Source: Mytilus edulis (lineage: Eukaryota; Mollusca; Bivalvia; Mytilida; Mytilidae). Taken from it: a stretch of 64,000 nt of DNA. The DNA is taken from positions 48,753,838-48,817,837 of the forward strand of contig NC_092345.1 in NCBI RefSeq assembly GCF_963676685.1, given 5' to 3'. The notes below the pieces were generated by a model. It was not told where the DNA came from and ran no database searches. It saw only the letters and a program-made list of their open reading frames with translations. The translations under genes and the position numbers were made by a program. Of this stretch, positions 43,591-55,619 are shown piece by piece (position 1 is the stretch's first letter; each line of letters begins with the position of its first letter).

Positions 43591-44476
43591 CACCGTGTAT
43601 CATCAGTACACCGGATATAGGTACTAACCAAGTGGGCATGATCGATTTTGACCTTACACGGTAACGAAAATCTTTGTTTTGCTTTATCAATATTCAATGT
43701 ACATTTTTCAACATTTGAAATTCCTGCTCCCAAATAATTTTCACATCGATTTTTTTCTATTCATAAAACAACTTTGATATTCTAATAAGAACAATTAACT
43801 TGTACATTTGCAAATAGTTGTGAATGTCAACACCAACTTTCAATTTCTATACAGTTGTTGAGACATTTACATGTGTTATCTGAAAGAAGCCTAATACAGG
43901 GCAAACGTATTAGTTACCAATCACAAACCTGCCTGTGATTACTTATTCCTTGAAACTTTTTGGGTAATAAACGAGTATGAAAATAAAGTTTTTGTGTACG
44001 GTGTACAACAACTTAACTATGCACCGTACATAAGGATTTATGTGGTCAGTTAAACACTGTACACAACTCTTCTTTAGGGGTAAAATATCGTAAAATAACA
44101 TATGTATGAAAGATTTCAGTTCCAATTATTGAAACAGCTATATTTATTACACACACACACACATTGACCTTTTATCAGAAACAGAGTTGCAATGAATATA
44201 GAATTATTTCGGATGAGACGAGGGCCACCTTCTTTGACATGTATTTGCACATGCTTTTACAATGTTTTAGTAATCCCTCATGTTTTGGGAAAATAATGAG
44301 ACATCTCTAATCATCAACCTACGCCCAAATCATTTCTTAAAACAGCAATTATATTTAGATTGAAGTACACATAGATATTATGTGAACAAAACAAAGATTT
44401 TCGTTACCGTGTAAGATCAAAATCGCTCACGTCCGCTTGGTTAGTACCTATATCCGATGTACGATGATACACGGTG
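43591..44476. mobile_element. Fold-back element with ~90-bp arms
   Basis: The left arm 43591-43680 (CACCGTGTATCATCAGTACA ... TTACACGGTAACGAAAATC) pairs with the right arm 44388-44476 (GATTTTCGTTACCGTGTAA ... GATGATACACGGTG) with few mismatches. The 700-bp interior is non-coding. Identity decays just outside the arms. Confidence 0.8.
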
Positions 44477-44999
44477 ATAAAGGGACTTATTAATATAAAT
44501 CCACTAATACATTAGTTGACTCCCAGTTGAAATTTACCACTTATTTTATGGGTACAAAAAATGACTGGCAAAACACCAATTTGAATTTGTTTTGGTACCG
44601 TTATTTAATTTTATGACTTTTATAAAAGTTTTTCTGGTAGCTATATATATATATATATACATCATCAAGTAAAATTCACAGTTTATCTTTAGATGATTGA
44701 AATTTTAGAATAGATACAAAAGGAATTAAACTACAAAATATATAGGTTGCATTTCTGTAAACATAGACAGTGCAATATCCCATTTTGCGGCTAATACTGT
44801 GGCAATTTTAATCTGAAGTTTCATAATAAATTATATTCGAGAATGGAAAGCTGATATGCACTTCTATTTTATTCAAACGTCAAAACATATGGCTATGCGA
44901 CATATTTTCAACATTCATATGCCTTGAAATTGTTAGAGTTTAAACTTGTACTTAAATTCTGTTCTACCCCTACCTCCACTTTTTATAAGACCACAAAAC

Positions 45000-45690
45000 T
45001 TTAAAAAAATTGGTCATATATTGGTGTCGTCTTTGTCGTCAGCGTCATCATCAGCGTTGTGTCTGAAGACGGATGATTTCCTGATAATAACGTTAGTATA
45101 AGTAAACAGAAATCAATAAAATTTTAACACAAGGTTTATCACATAAGAAAGATTGGGATTGATGTTGGGGGGTTTGGTCCCAACAGTTTAGGAACAAGGG
45201 GCCCAAAAGGAGTCAAAATAAGTATTTTTCTAGTTTCCAAACAATAACTTGTGAGTAAGTGTATGGATCTTTCTGAAATTGTACCACAAGGTTCCATCCC
45301 AAAAAAAGGAAGTTTGAGATTAATTTTTGGGGTTATGGCCCAAACTGTTTAGGAATTAGGGACCAAAAAGGGGCCAAAAACAATACTTTTTAATACTTTG
45401 TATAAATTGCTTATTTCTTAACCAATTTCAATGGGGTTACATTCTTGAATTCTTGGGGTTCTTAAATATTCTGAATCTAAACGTGTATTCAGCTTTTGGA
45501 ATTTGGTTCCCATTTTTAAATTGGTCCAAAGGGTCCAAAATAAAACTTAGTTTGATTTTAACAAAAAATGAATTCTTGGGGTTCATTGACAGCTGAATCT
45601 AAACATGAATTTAGATTTTTGATTATGGGCCCAGTTTTCAACTTGGTCCAAATTGGGGTCCATAATTTAACTTTGTTTGATTTAAAAAAA
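45000..45690 (+). repeat. Dispersed repeat family C
   Basis: GATTGGGATTGATGTTGGGG, GGTCCCAACAGTTTAGG, TCTGAAATTGTACCACAAGG and TTGGTCCAAATTGGGGTCC. Same family as the 18.4-20.7 kb cluster. It runs directly into a family-B copy. Confidence 0.75.
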
Positions 45691-45699
45691 AAATGTGTG

Positions 45700-46516
45700 G
45701 GATGGGTAGATGCCACTGTTGGTGGAGATTTATTTCCCCGAGGATATCACCAGACCAGTAGTCAGCACCTTGTTTTGAATTGAGTTATCATCGATATGTT
45801 CATAACTATAAATTAACTGTTAACAAAACTTTGAATTTTAAAAAGCTGAGGCTTTTCTACCTCAGGAATAGATTACCGGAGCTGTATTTGGTAAAACTTT
45901 TAGGAATTTTTGGTCCTCAATGCTCTTCGCTTTGTACTTTATTTGGCCTGTCGAACTTTTTTAGAATTTTTTGCCTCCGTGAATACAGGTAATATGTCTT
46001 CTGTTAAACTTTATTTCCTCTTTATTTTTTGTGTTTCCAGTTCTTCTTTTCTCTGCAGCTGCAATTGATTCCGAGTTTGTTTTTATATACAATTGTATAA
46101 AATTCACCGACTGATACTTTTGAACAAATTGTTCAAATTCATGATAACTTTAAAATGTCTGCTCCACATGTATATCAATCTTTTCCCATTTTAAGAATAT
46201 TTATTAACCGAGAAAAACTGTTCACTTACCTATATATAAATGTTTTCAAAGTACATGTAGTTAATTAAATTTATTCACTAATTGCGACAATTTCTGTATA
46301 TATTTCACGTTTAATTCCCGATCCGATGGCATTTTATTATAAAACCGGATGTGGGTACGCGTAGCCTACGAACGGCAATTTTGCTATTCGTACCCGCATG
46401 CGGGTACGCGCAGACACTGCCTTTAAATATTTTTTATTCGAGCCTCACTGGTGAGTCTTATGTAGACGAAACACGCGTTTGGCGTAAATATAAAATTTTA
46501 ATCCTGGTATCTATGA
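45700..46516 (+). repeat. Dispersed repeat family B, interrupted copy
   Basis: The first part (GATGGGTAGATGCCACTG ... TGTACTTTATTTGGCC) ends near 45965 and the family resumes near 46432 (CGAGCCTCACTGGTGAGTC, AGACGAAACACGCG). The 465-bp interruption contains a perfect palindrome GTACCCGCATGCGGGTAC at 46390-46407. Confidence 0.65.
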
Positions 46517-46529
46517 TGAGTTTATTCTT

Positions 46530-46710
46530 TGATATGCTAAATCTAACCATGAATTTAGATTTTTGTTTTTTTGGGCCCTGTTATCAAATTGGTCCACATT
46601 GAGGTCAAAAGGGTCCAAAATAAAATTTGTTTGATTTCATCCAAAATTTAATTTTTGGGATTCTTTGATATGCTGAACCAATCCATGGCCATGTATTTAG
46701 ATTTTGGATT
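46530..46710 (+). repeat. Dispersed repeat family C, fragment
   Basis: CCATGAATTTAGATTTTTG, AAATTGGTCCACATTGAGG and GGTCCAAAATAAAATTTG parallel the 3' part of the 45.0-45.7 kb copy. Confidence 0.6.
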
Positions 46711-47279
46711 TTGCACCATATTAGGTAAATTAAAATTTTTTAAGTTCATTAGACCACATTCATTCTGTGTCAGAAACATATGCCTTTTAATACTATCATT
46801 TTCATATTCCCGATTATAACTGTCAAATATGAATTTACATTGCCGTACGACGTGTATCGGTATTTTGGTCCAAATAATTTGCCTTTCCATGAAAATTGTT
46901 TGGACGAATATTGTAAAATAATTGTATAAAGTTGTAAACTTGTATGTCAGTAAGGTAAACGTGTCCCTGTTTTTGATATCCTGTGGTGTTTGTCGTTAAT
47001 GGAATATGTTCGTTGTTGTTCTGCGATTAACATGGTTTGTCCACAATTATATCATTGCTTGTGCGTTTCTCTGTTATGATATGAATGTTTTTGCATGTGT
47101 TTTTGCCGTATTTTTGTCACAAAGTGTTTTAGTGATATTTATTAATATTGTCATAAAGCGGGAGGTTCTGCCTGCCTTTCAACCCACCATTTTTTCTTAA
47201 GATGTCCTGTACCGAGTCAGGAATATAGCAGTTGTAATCAAATAGTTCGTTTCTTTGTGTGTTGACATTTGCTTTTGTT

Positions 47280-47960
47280 GCACTTTGGTGTTCCTGTCCT
47301 TCCTTTGTTTTCTTCTTATAGTTGATGGGTTTCCCTCGGTAAATTGTTTTTTTTCTAAAACGATGTATAACATTTGCCTTTATTTGTCATAGATTCTAGC
47401 ACTGGGATGACACTGACATTACTGCGTATATCGAATTCGATGTATAAATCATAAACTCAGACAGAGGAAACCGTGTCTTTTGTTCCTTATTTTTTTTAGT
47501 TTAATGGGAAAATGTTTGGATTTTTAATGGAAAGAGCATCATCAATATATCTGAATGTGAAATCAAATGATCTTGCTTCTTTGAACTTCTTGTTTTTGAC
47601 AAGTGTTCATATGAAAATAAGGAGAGGTCAGTGAGGAGAGGCATACATTTCGTTCCCATAGTAATGCCGACAATCTGTTGAAAAAGTCTACCTCCGAATT
47701 CAACAAATATGTTGTCAATTAGAAAATCCAGCATATTGATCATTTGTTCCTTTGTGTAGTATGTTTTATCCTTTGTTCACTTTTAACAAGATATATGGTA
47801 TCACAATGAAAACAATAGCGTATGCTACCATGAAAAGCATTGTGGATTATTTCTTTAAGACGATTTTTTTAAATTTCTCTTGGAGAAGGTTGGTATACAC
47901 GGTTGAAAAATAAAAAGTTTTGATAGAACGAATTTCAGAGAAAGATTTAGATTTAGAACC
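47280..47960 (-). pseudogene. Decayed reverse transcriptase, probably Penelope-like
   Basis: On the minus strand, SEIRSIKTFYFSTVYTNL (about 47895-47940) is followed after frame breaks by MLDFLIDNIFVEFGGRLFQQ then IVGITMGTKCMPLLTDLSLF (47743-47560). The order F-x-STLYT, FGG-x-FQQ-x-VGI-x-MGT-x-C-x-PLL is that of reverse transcriptases I associate with Penelope-like elements. The catalytic DD region is not recognisable and the frame is broken several times. Flanking 46900-48700 may be more of the same element. Confidence 0.6.
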
Positions 47961-50255
47961 ATAAGTTCTAAAGAGTTTTTTTCATATGGTTAATACAACT
48001 ACGCAAGTAAAAGGGTTCACAGTATTTCTGAAGACCCTCTTTCACTGCAGGCAGAATTTTTGTCAATCTATTAGACAATTCTTTCGTCGAACATGAAGGT
48101 GAGCTAGCAATTTACCTTTGTTTGTACGGACCTTTGTGGAGCTTATATATTCAATACAGACAAGGGTATTGCTCCGTTTTGCTGTTCTACATAATGTTCA
48201 GTGAAGCCATGAAAGACTTATGATTCGCGAAAAGCTCATCCTTGTCAAATAATATGTTTTTGTACCAGGGTTTCCTGAGTACTTATTTTATTCCTAATTC
48301 TTTAACAAGACACTCGTAATAGTACGATTTACATACAAAGACAATATTATTTGAAGCTTTGTTAACATGAACACCTACATATTTATCGCTAAGAGATAAT
48401 GGACATTTCACAGTGTCGATCTTTGTCTCTGAAAATGGTCTTTGGTCGATCATTCACACAGTTTTTCAACTAATGAGTGCGACGTTTTATCAGATACCAG
48501 ACTGTTTTGCCAAAAGCAATTCTCCAAAAGTGTCAAGTTCAACTTCTTCTCGTGTATACCATGCTCTGGCGTAGTCCTCAGTGGAAACAATAATTATGTT
48601 GAAGTTATGGTTCCAATTGATGTGTTAGGGTTCTCTAAATTTAGGTCTATGTTGAATTATGTTTATTTCCCCAGTACTAATAACAGCGCCAGAGAGGAAA
48701 ATTCCTTCACAAATGAAAGAAATATTGTGTATTACTATTTTCACTGGAACAAATACTAAAAAATATGTTTCTTATAGAATGAAGGTTTAGAATGTTTGTT
48801 CATAACAAGGACATATATTTTTCATTGTTTATAACAAACTTCCAGGGTACATTCTGTTAGGCGGAACAAGTATGCGTTACCAAGACCACAATTTCATTTG
48901 GTTTTAGTGTAATATAGAGTTGTCTCTCCTTTATCTTAACAATTAACATCTTTCTCTTTATGGTGTCTTCAAGGATTTGTATAGTAAGACTATACAAATC
49001 CGTGATGTTTTTGGTGTATATATTCTGAATTTTCCAATGTTTCTTACAAAAAGTAAATGTATGATGAATGTTTTATTATTTACTAGCTATGTTTAAAATT
49101 TTGTTGAAAGGATTTGAAGCTAGGTGAGTGGTGTTGAAAATTTTGAAATAGTGCGATTTTTCCTTTTATTTCATTTCATTTCTTAAAAGTGATATTTGTC
49201 GAAAAGCCATGAGCGTTAGCCCCTGACCTAAACATGAAAATAAGTGTATGTACATGTATTTGAATTATATTTCCTAACTTGTGAGATATCGCTTGTTACC
49301 AACCGAAGATTCAATATCATAATTGAAATGCCGTTTTATAGTCTTGTGATGCTGGATAAGCCAATCAAATTGACGCTGATTTTCGTATTCCTATTTCGTG
49401 TCACAATCGGTGCAATGTGATACGATAAATATCTCTTGATGCAAGAAATAGATAACAGGCCACAACTATAAGAGACAAAGTTTTACAAAATGGACGATAT
49501 TCCATGATATGTCAAATCTTCATTGAAGATTAGAATAATACAGTTTTAATGTTGTAGTTTTAGTGAAAATATCTTTATATATATATCATTTTGCTATTCC
49601 TTTTATGCTTTGAAAATGGAATGCCTGTATAATCAAGTTACTGATTGTCACTTCTCAATTCTTGGTAACACGCTGTTGTACTGGGGATATCATGCACATT
49701 TCATTAATTTTTATTTGTTTTGAAGTTTAAAACATCTTCCAGAAATTATTTTTTGATAAATATCCTTTATCATTCAAGGCTGCAGAAAATATAAGGATTC
49801 GGCATGAAACCGAAAAATGATCGGCAACGCCTCGTGTTTTGTTAATATTTATACTTGCTTTATTCAGGGAATTTAAACAATCTCTTTAAATTTCACTTAA
49901 GGATGCAAATTATCCCAATATTTCTTTAACACTTGCTTATGGCAAACCTTATTGATAGTTGATTTCAAAATCTAATGATCGGCAAGATGTGGTATTTTTT
50001 TTTTAATGTTCAACTGCATAAATTAAAACCAACAATAGGTAGTATACTGCTGTTCGGAAGCCCTAAATTGATTAAGAGAAAACAAATCCGGGTTACAAAC
50101 GTACAGTAAGATAACAATTGCCATTTACCTGACTTGGTACAGGACATTTTAAGAAAACATGGTGGGTTGAACCTGGTTTTGTGGCTAAACCCACACATTA
50201 ATAATAATAATAATAATAGTGATAAAAAAAATTGAGAGGGACAATGGAGATACAT
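47961..50255. other. Gene-poor stretch
   Basis: No credible gene. The left part may be remnants of the decayed reverse transcriptase element. GGTACAGGACATTTTAAG near 50136 recurs at 47205 (as CTTAAGATGTCCTGTACC), marking another shared repeat. Confidence 0.4.
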
Positions 50256-50261
50256 ATATAC

Positions 50262-50425
50262 CAGAGGCGGATTTAGGGGGGGGGGGGGGGCAGGGGGCCG
50301 CCCCCCTTTTAAGGAAAAAATTTGGTTGCTTATATAGGGAATCGTTGAAAAGAGACTGGAGCGGGCCCCCTCTTAGGTCAGTCAGTGGGCCCCCCTTATG
50401 AACATTTCTGGATCCGCCACTGTAT
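50262..50425 (-). repeat. Dispersed repeat, GTGGCGGATCC/poly-G family (copy 2)
   Basis: Minus-strand start AGTGGCGGATCCAGAA, CACTGACTGACCTAAGAGGG, and an A/T-rich part then a C/G-run at 50277-50320. Matches the copy at 16598-16816. Confidence 0.7.
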
Positions 50426-50429
50426 ACCA

Positions 50430-51410
50430 CGACACTTGCTATAGGGATGTATTTGAATTTGACAATATTTCTTGTGTCCAATAAAAGTTATGTTTGTATC
50501 GAATACATTTCACAGAAGCATACACGATTAACAGGTGCAGTTTTATTTCTAATAACTTTTTATTTTACATTATTAATTGTATTCTAGATCAAAAGTCAAA
50601 GTAATTTTGTACATGAAATTTGTTTAATGTACATGTTTGTAAAACTATCTGCCATGTGGGGATATGTATAATGCCTTGTGGGTAGATAAACTTGCATGAT
50701 TCATATAAGTTTGTAAAGCAGTCAAAATATATGCAATTTGTGATGGACAAGTTTTTTTTTATCAAAACTTGTAAAAACGTGGTTGTTCTGGAAACACAAT
50801 AGGTCTTGGTCTTTGAACAGCGGTATACTACTGTTGACTTTTTTTTTAACATAGAGTGAATAGTTAGCGTCATCGAAACTAAATCATCAAAAATATAATT
50901 ACATAATATCGTTTATATGGTATCAATACTCTATTTGTGTCTATTTACTAGTATAGTACCCTGCAAAAAGTCTAAACACTAACAGTTCCTTTCTACCGTT
51001 GACTTTCTGCAACAACAAATTATCAGTAGAGTAAATCGTACATATTCACCTGATAAATTTGATTTGTTTTGTATACTTATACTTTGTAGTCCAAAATTAT
51101 ACGTAAATTCCTGTCTTTTTCCACTCACGGAATTGTTTTGTTATCAAAGGTTGCCTTGTTCTCATAGTATTTTTCATTATAAATTAAGAGTTAATATTTT
51201 TACCGACAGTTATACATTTTTTATAAAAAAAAGGGAGAATCTACCAAGTCTAAAACCACAAGTCGAGTAAAAAAGATGTATCATAACAAAGAGAAAAAGA
51301 CGTACAATCAGACAATAATAAAAAAAAAATGAATAATATAATATAAGAAATCATTTTGGTTGAATGTTAGTACTTTTGTACATACACAAAAAAACCAGGT
51401 TTCAATCCAA
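50430..51410. other. Gene-poor stretch
   Basis: AT-rich, with CAGCGGTATACTACTGTTGA near 50818, a word common in mussel repeats. No credible coding sequence. Confidence 0.4.
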
Positions 51411-51414
51411 CATT

Positions 51415-51595
51415 TTCTTCACAAGAAAATGCCTGTACCAAGTCAGGAATATGACAGTTGTCATCCATTCGTTTGATGTGTTTGAGCTTTTTATTTTGCC
51501 ATTTGATTAGGGACTTTCCGTTTTGAATTTTCTCGGAGTTCAGTATTTTTGTGATTTTACTTGTTACAATGTCAGTCAGATGTACAATTCTGAAG
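51415..51595 (-). repeat. Dispersed repeat family D (reverse copy)
   Basis: CCTGTACCAAGTCAGGAATA, GACAGTTGTCATCCATTCG, TTTGATTAGGGACTTTCCG and TCGGAGTTCAGTATTTTTG mirror the copy at 31565-31700. Confidence 0.65.
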
Positions 51596-51935
51596 TATTG
51601 ACTCATGATTTTGGTCGAGCTTTATATTTTTTTACAGGAACAGTGATAGATCAATTTCAATAAACACAATTCACGCATGATGATGTTATTTTGAAATAAA
51701 TATTTATACTTAAATTTTACTTAAAACCCTTGACCTTTACTTACATTTTGTGGATTTTGATAAACATGACCACACCAAAGACTAAACAAAATTACTCCTG
51801 TGGTAGTATATTATTGAATGTGTTTTAGGAACAGTTTCATAAAAACAATTATACTGTAGCATACGTTTTACGAGAGTTTTTACAATGGTACACATAAAAT
51901 TCGCTTAAAATGATAGACTAAATACACAAATTAAT

Positions 51936-51941
51936 TTTATT
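51936..51941 (-). other. Polyadenylation signal AATAAA of the secreted protein gene
   Basis: AATAAA on the minus strand, 35 nt downstream of the TGA at 51978-51976. Spacing fits a very short 3' UTR. Confidence 0.6.
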
Positions 51942-51975
51942 ATTAATGTACATAAAGCAACAATGAAGTGGTATT

Positions 51976-53523
51976 TCATTTAAATTGATGTTGACCAAGA
52001 AACAGTAATGGATCCATATTCATTGTTCCGAACGGATCTTGAGTAGTTCCCCAATTGTTACTATTACCCCACTGGTTATTGTTATTACTCAGCACTCCAT
52101 GCTTGAGATCCCGCTGAATCTGGAACGGTTTCATTTGTTGTTTGTTCCACATATTTCCATCTGTCTGTTGGTTGTTATTTGGCCATCTTGTTTTCCTGAT
52201 CTGTTCATTATTCACCGTTTGCTGTTTGTTGTTATTTTTAACATTGTTGTTAAGGGTATTCCATACGTTAGTTGACTTATGCTTAAACTGGTTATTTGGT
52301 AGTTTTTGATTATTTTGATTATTATTATTACTAATTAGTGGCTTTTGACTCTGGTTATTTGGTAGTTCTTGATTATTATTATTATTGTTCATTTGTGGCT
52401 TTTTAGCCTCCTGGATAGTTGGTAGTTTTTGATTATTTTTATTGTCAATTTGTGGCTTTTTCGCCTGGATAGGTGGTAGTTTTGGATTACTACTAGTCAT
52501 TTGTCGCCTGCTTTTAAACTTGGTTTGATCGTTCGTTTTTCTTTCTTCATTTGTTGCAATCTCAACTTTTTCAGCGGTTGAATGAGAAGTGGTTTTCACA
52601 ATACCACCAACAGAATTTACTTCATCTGGTTTTGAATTTGAAGGATTCAAAACTCCTGATACAACCTGCCCATTTTGTACATTTGAGTTGCGCTGGACAA
52701 ACTTTCCTGCTGCTTGATTTTCTGGGCTGTTCTTGTTTATAGTCTCAACGATATACCCAGTTCCAGAGGAATATCCCATTCCACCAGACAAACCACCACT
52801 TAGTATTGGATTCAGTGAAGATCCATCCATGACAAAACCTATATCTGCAGCAACTTTGTCTGCATCCTGACTTGATGAAATGAATCTTTGTTGTATGTGC
52901 TGATTTACTGCTGTATTTTGATTACTGTTGGTACGAGACAAACTTTTGTCAGTTGTTGATTTTACTTGATCAATAACAGTTTTCTGACCGTCTTGAGTAT
53001 TTGATATTTTTTCTATTGTAGGTTTATTAACAAGTACCTCGCTTGTGGGTATATCCTTATTTTTCATTAAACTACTTGTTACATCTTCGACTGTATTCTT
53101 GGTAACGTCGCTTGAACTTGAACTTGCAGTATGTGACCATTTGATTTCAGGTTTTACTACTTCTTTAGGTTTAATAGTTTCATAGATCGGTCTATGTACT
53201 CCTAAACCAAGAGAATGTTTGATTTTAGAAACTGCTATATCATTAAATTGTGTAATAGGTTTATCAACAGGCAATTTAGCAGGGGCAATTTTTGGTAATG
53301 TTTCCTCTTTATCCATTTTAATATTATCTTCCAAGAGTAATTGTTCATTGTTAGTGCTTGTCTTTTTATCAATTATATTAAGATTCCCACTAGTGAATAT
53401 TTTTTCGTTAGGATTTCCAACAGGAGTGCACGTACATTGGCATTGTAATGTTCCATCATGTGACGTATGTAAAAGTCCACTGACCACTGTCAAAAAGGCG
53501 AAGATAAGAATGGGGATCATCAT
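51976..53523 (-). CDS. Secreted Asn/Gln-rich protein, 515 aa, function unknown
   Basis: Residues 1-16 (MMIPILIFAFLTVVSG) form a signal peptide. The only cysteines are Cys28, Cys30 and Cys32 in a CQCTC motif just after it. Residues 60-230 are polar and Lys/Thr/Ser-rich. Residues 231-257 are Gly/Ser-rich (LSGGLSGGMGYSSGTGY). Residues 347-413 are four imperfect repeats of (Q)KLPxxQxxKKPQ followed by Asn runs. The tail has Trp-Gly-Asn motifs (WGNSNNWG). An acceptor (TTTTTTCAG) ends at 53533, so the whole coding region sits in one exon with a spliced 5' UTR; the upstream donor is at 54763. AATAAA lies 35 nt past the stop. Low-complexity secreted proteins of this style occur in molluscan shell, mantle or byssus matrices, but I do not recognise this one. 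Confidence 0.8.
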   Translation of the reverse strand: MMIPILIFAFLTVVSGLLHTSHDGTLQCQCTCTPVGNPNEKIFTSGNLNIIDKKTSTNNEQLLLEDNIKMDKEETLPKIAPAKLPVDKPITQFNDIAVSKIKHSLGLGVHRPIYETIKPKEVVKPEIKWSHTASSSSSDVTKNTVEDVTSSLMKNKDIPTSEVLVNKPTIEKISNTQDGQKTVIDQVKSTTDKSLSRTNSNQNTAVNQHIQQRFISSSQDADKVAADIGFVMDGSSLNPILSGGLSGGMGYSSGTGYIVETINKNSPENQAAGKFVQRNSNVQNGQVVSGVLNPSNSKPDEVNSVGGIVKTTSHSTAEKVEIATNEERKTNDQTKFKSRRQMTSSNPKLPPIQAKKPQIDNKNNQKLPTIQEAKKPQMNNNNNNQELPNNQSQKPLISNNNNQNNQKLPNNQFKHKSTNVWNTLNNNVKNNNKQQTVNNEQIRKTRWPNNNQQTDGNMWNKQQMKPFQIQRDLKHGVLSNNNNQWGNSNNWGTTQDPFGTMNMDPLLFLGQHQFK

Positions 53524-53754
53524 ATTTCGTATCTGAAAAAATTAAATGAAAATAAAATTAGTAATACTTGACACATAAAAAGACATAAATCACTTTCAAG
53601 TTTAATAGCTAATTCTAGCCTGGACATAAGATCATCTAGACTGTTTTAAAAGGGCTGCAACACATAAACGATATGATGAGCTTAATATATCAAAGGTATG
53701 CCACGCAGGGTTATATTTAGGAAGAAATTGTGCCCATGCACATACTTATCATTT

Positions 53755-53835
53755 GATTTTCCCATTTGATTACGGACTTTCCGTTTAGAATCTTCCTCGG
53801 AGTTCAGTATTTTTGTCATTTTACTTTATACTCAA
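53755..53835 (-). repeat. Dispersed repeat family D (short reverse copy)
   Basis: CCATTTGATTACGGACTTTC and CTCGGAGTTCAGTATTTTTG, inside the intron of the secreted protein gene. Confidence 0.6.
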
Positions 53836-54763
53836 ATGATCAATGCAGGTCACCCTACATACGAATAAGCATCTAATACTCTATGTACAGGTCTTTATCT
53901 CTATCTGTCAAAACCAGTTGTGATTAATTAAAACAGTTTTAAGATTAACCAGAAAGAACAAACGTTCGTATGCTGATAAGGAACAATTAACGCGGTGAAG
54001 GTATAATAAGAAGAATAATAGACTTCCTTGTGTTAATGGCTAGTAAGTAGTTCCTGAAAGGCAGCTGTAATAATTTACCCTAATTTTTATTCACATCCTC
54101 GACGAAGTACTCACATCGACATGCCAATGAGGAATGTTTGAAGAAAATTCATTCAAAAAGTAGACATCTTAAGATAAGATAAATAAGAACAACAAGCATA
54201 AGCACTATCAAATTCAGAACAAACCTATGACGTGTTTTTCTCTAATATATTTTGGATAAAATTCAAAATTGATATGGGGAATATGTCAAAGATACCACAA
54301 CCCAAGCAAAGAGCATGGATGTCTATTCCAAATGTTATTACGAATAACAGCTTTCGTATTTTTGTATTTCTAATCGCAAGAATCGTTATAATGTATCTAT
54401 TAAAGGAGGTGTAACTAGAATGTATATACTTTGAGTAGTACAGTGCTCACGTTTTCCATAAATTTTTGTGTTTTCTGTCAATATCATATGCGATCTCAGT
54501 CTTTAATATTTCATGTTACATTTTCTACTCTATTGTTTGTCATTTAGTCTTTTTCTGTTGTTTTTTTTGCCATGTCGATTTTATTTTATTTTCAACTTGT
54601 GAGTTTGAAAGTCCATAAATTTCGCCTATCTATTTCGGTTTCTGCTACGAATAAAGTTGTATTCTTTATATCGAAACATTATAGCAGTAGTTCCTCTAAG
54701 ATGATAATTGGTAGAATATAATTTTGAATTGTAAACAAAAGACAAAAAAAAATAGTAGCTTAC

Positions 54764-54850
54764 CATTCTGTATAGTCCTTTACCTTCGAAAAATCAACTC
54801 CTTACAGTTTACATACAAACACGCGCGAGTCAAAAGAGGGTCTAAACCAA
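54764..54850 (-). other. 5' UTR exon of the secreted protein gene (5' end uncertain)
   Basis: The donor ACAGAATG then GTAAGC (GT at 54763-54762) is the nearest good donor upstream of the acceptor at 53533, giving an intron of about 1.23 kb. The exon's upstream limit and transcription start are not visible; 54850 is a nominal end. Confidence 0.4.
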
Positions 54851-55334
54851 GTAAGACAATGACAGTTGTTTACTGAAGCATTGATAAGTATTTCTTTCAA
54901 ATAAATGACAACCAAATCAAAAAATATTAAATTGTCAATGTATAATTAAATTGTTGTCAGTATTACGTAATTAAAAGAGAGAGTTTCGGCACAAGTTATA
55001 AATAAGAACTACATCCGAAAGACCCCTTATTCTTAATTATGAATTATTAAATCTGCATATGACACTGTAACTAATTATTTAATTTAAATAATAAGTTGGT
55101 CCTGTCAGATCATGACATGCGGAGATGTGGTTTAAGTTTTAATTATATTCTTTCAAAATATGTTATACTGGTGTTTTTATTGTTTCTATCTATGCAAGTG
55201 TAACGTTCTCTTTAATTACATGTAACTACATGACATATTTTGGCTAAAGACATGTTTTCTTTATTAAACTTTAAACCTGGTTGAATTTTATTTGTAACTT
55301 TGCGAACAAATTTTCTATAGTATTCTGTACAACC

Positions 55335-55430
55335 CTTATCTTAATAGGCTATGTGTGATACATATAGTTAAAGAACAAAATAATGTTATGCAAGTCCAGT
55401 TATTAAGCACGTCCGGGATGAAGTCTGGGA
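55335..55430. repeat. ~95-bp block duplicated at 59710-59815
   Basis: AGGCTATGTGTGATACATAT, AGTTAAAGA, AATGTTATGCA, TCCAGTTA and AAGCACGTCCG in the same order and orientation at both sites. Confidence 0.65.
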
Positions 55431-55434
55431 TTTT

Positions 55435-55605
55435 GAAATGTTTTACATTGTCATTTCGGGGCCTTTTATAGCTGACTATGCGGTATGGGCTTTGCTCATT
55501 GTTGAAGTCCGTACGGTGACATATAGTTCTTTATTTCTGTGTTATTTTGGTCTCTTGTGGAAAGTTGTATCATTGATAATAATATCACATCTTCTTTTTT
55601 TATAT
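55435..55605 (-). repeat. Dispersed repeat family A (reverse)
   Basis: GCGGTATGGGCTTTGCTCAT, GAAGTCCGTACGGTGACATA, TTTTGGTCTCTTGTGGA and ATATCACATCTTC. Confidence 0.75.
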
Positions 55606-55619
55606 TAAGCATTTACATA

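Noticed and set aside
52039..53536. Plus-strand ORFs of 63-105 codons
   Set aside because: Antisense shadows of the secreted Asn/Gln-rich protein.
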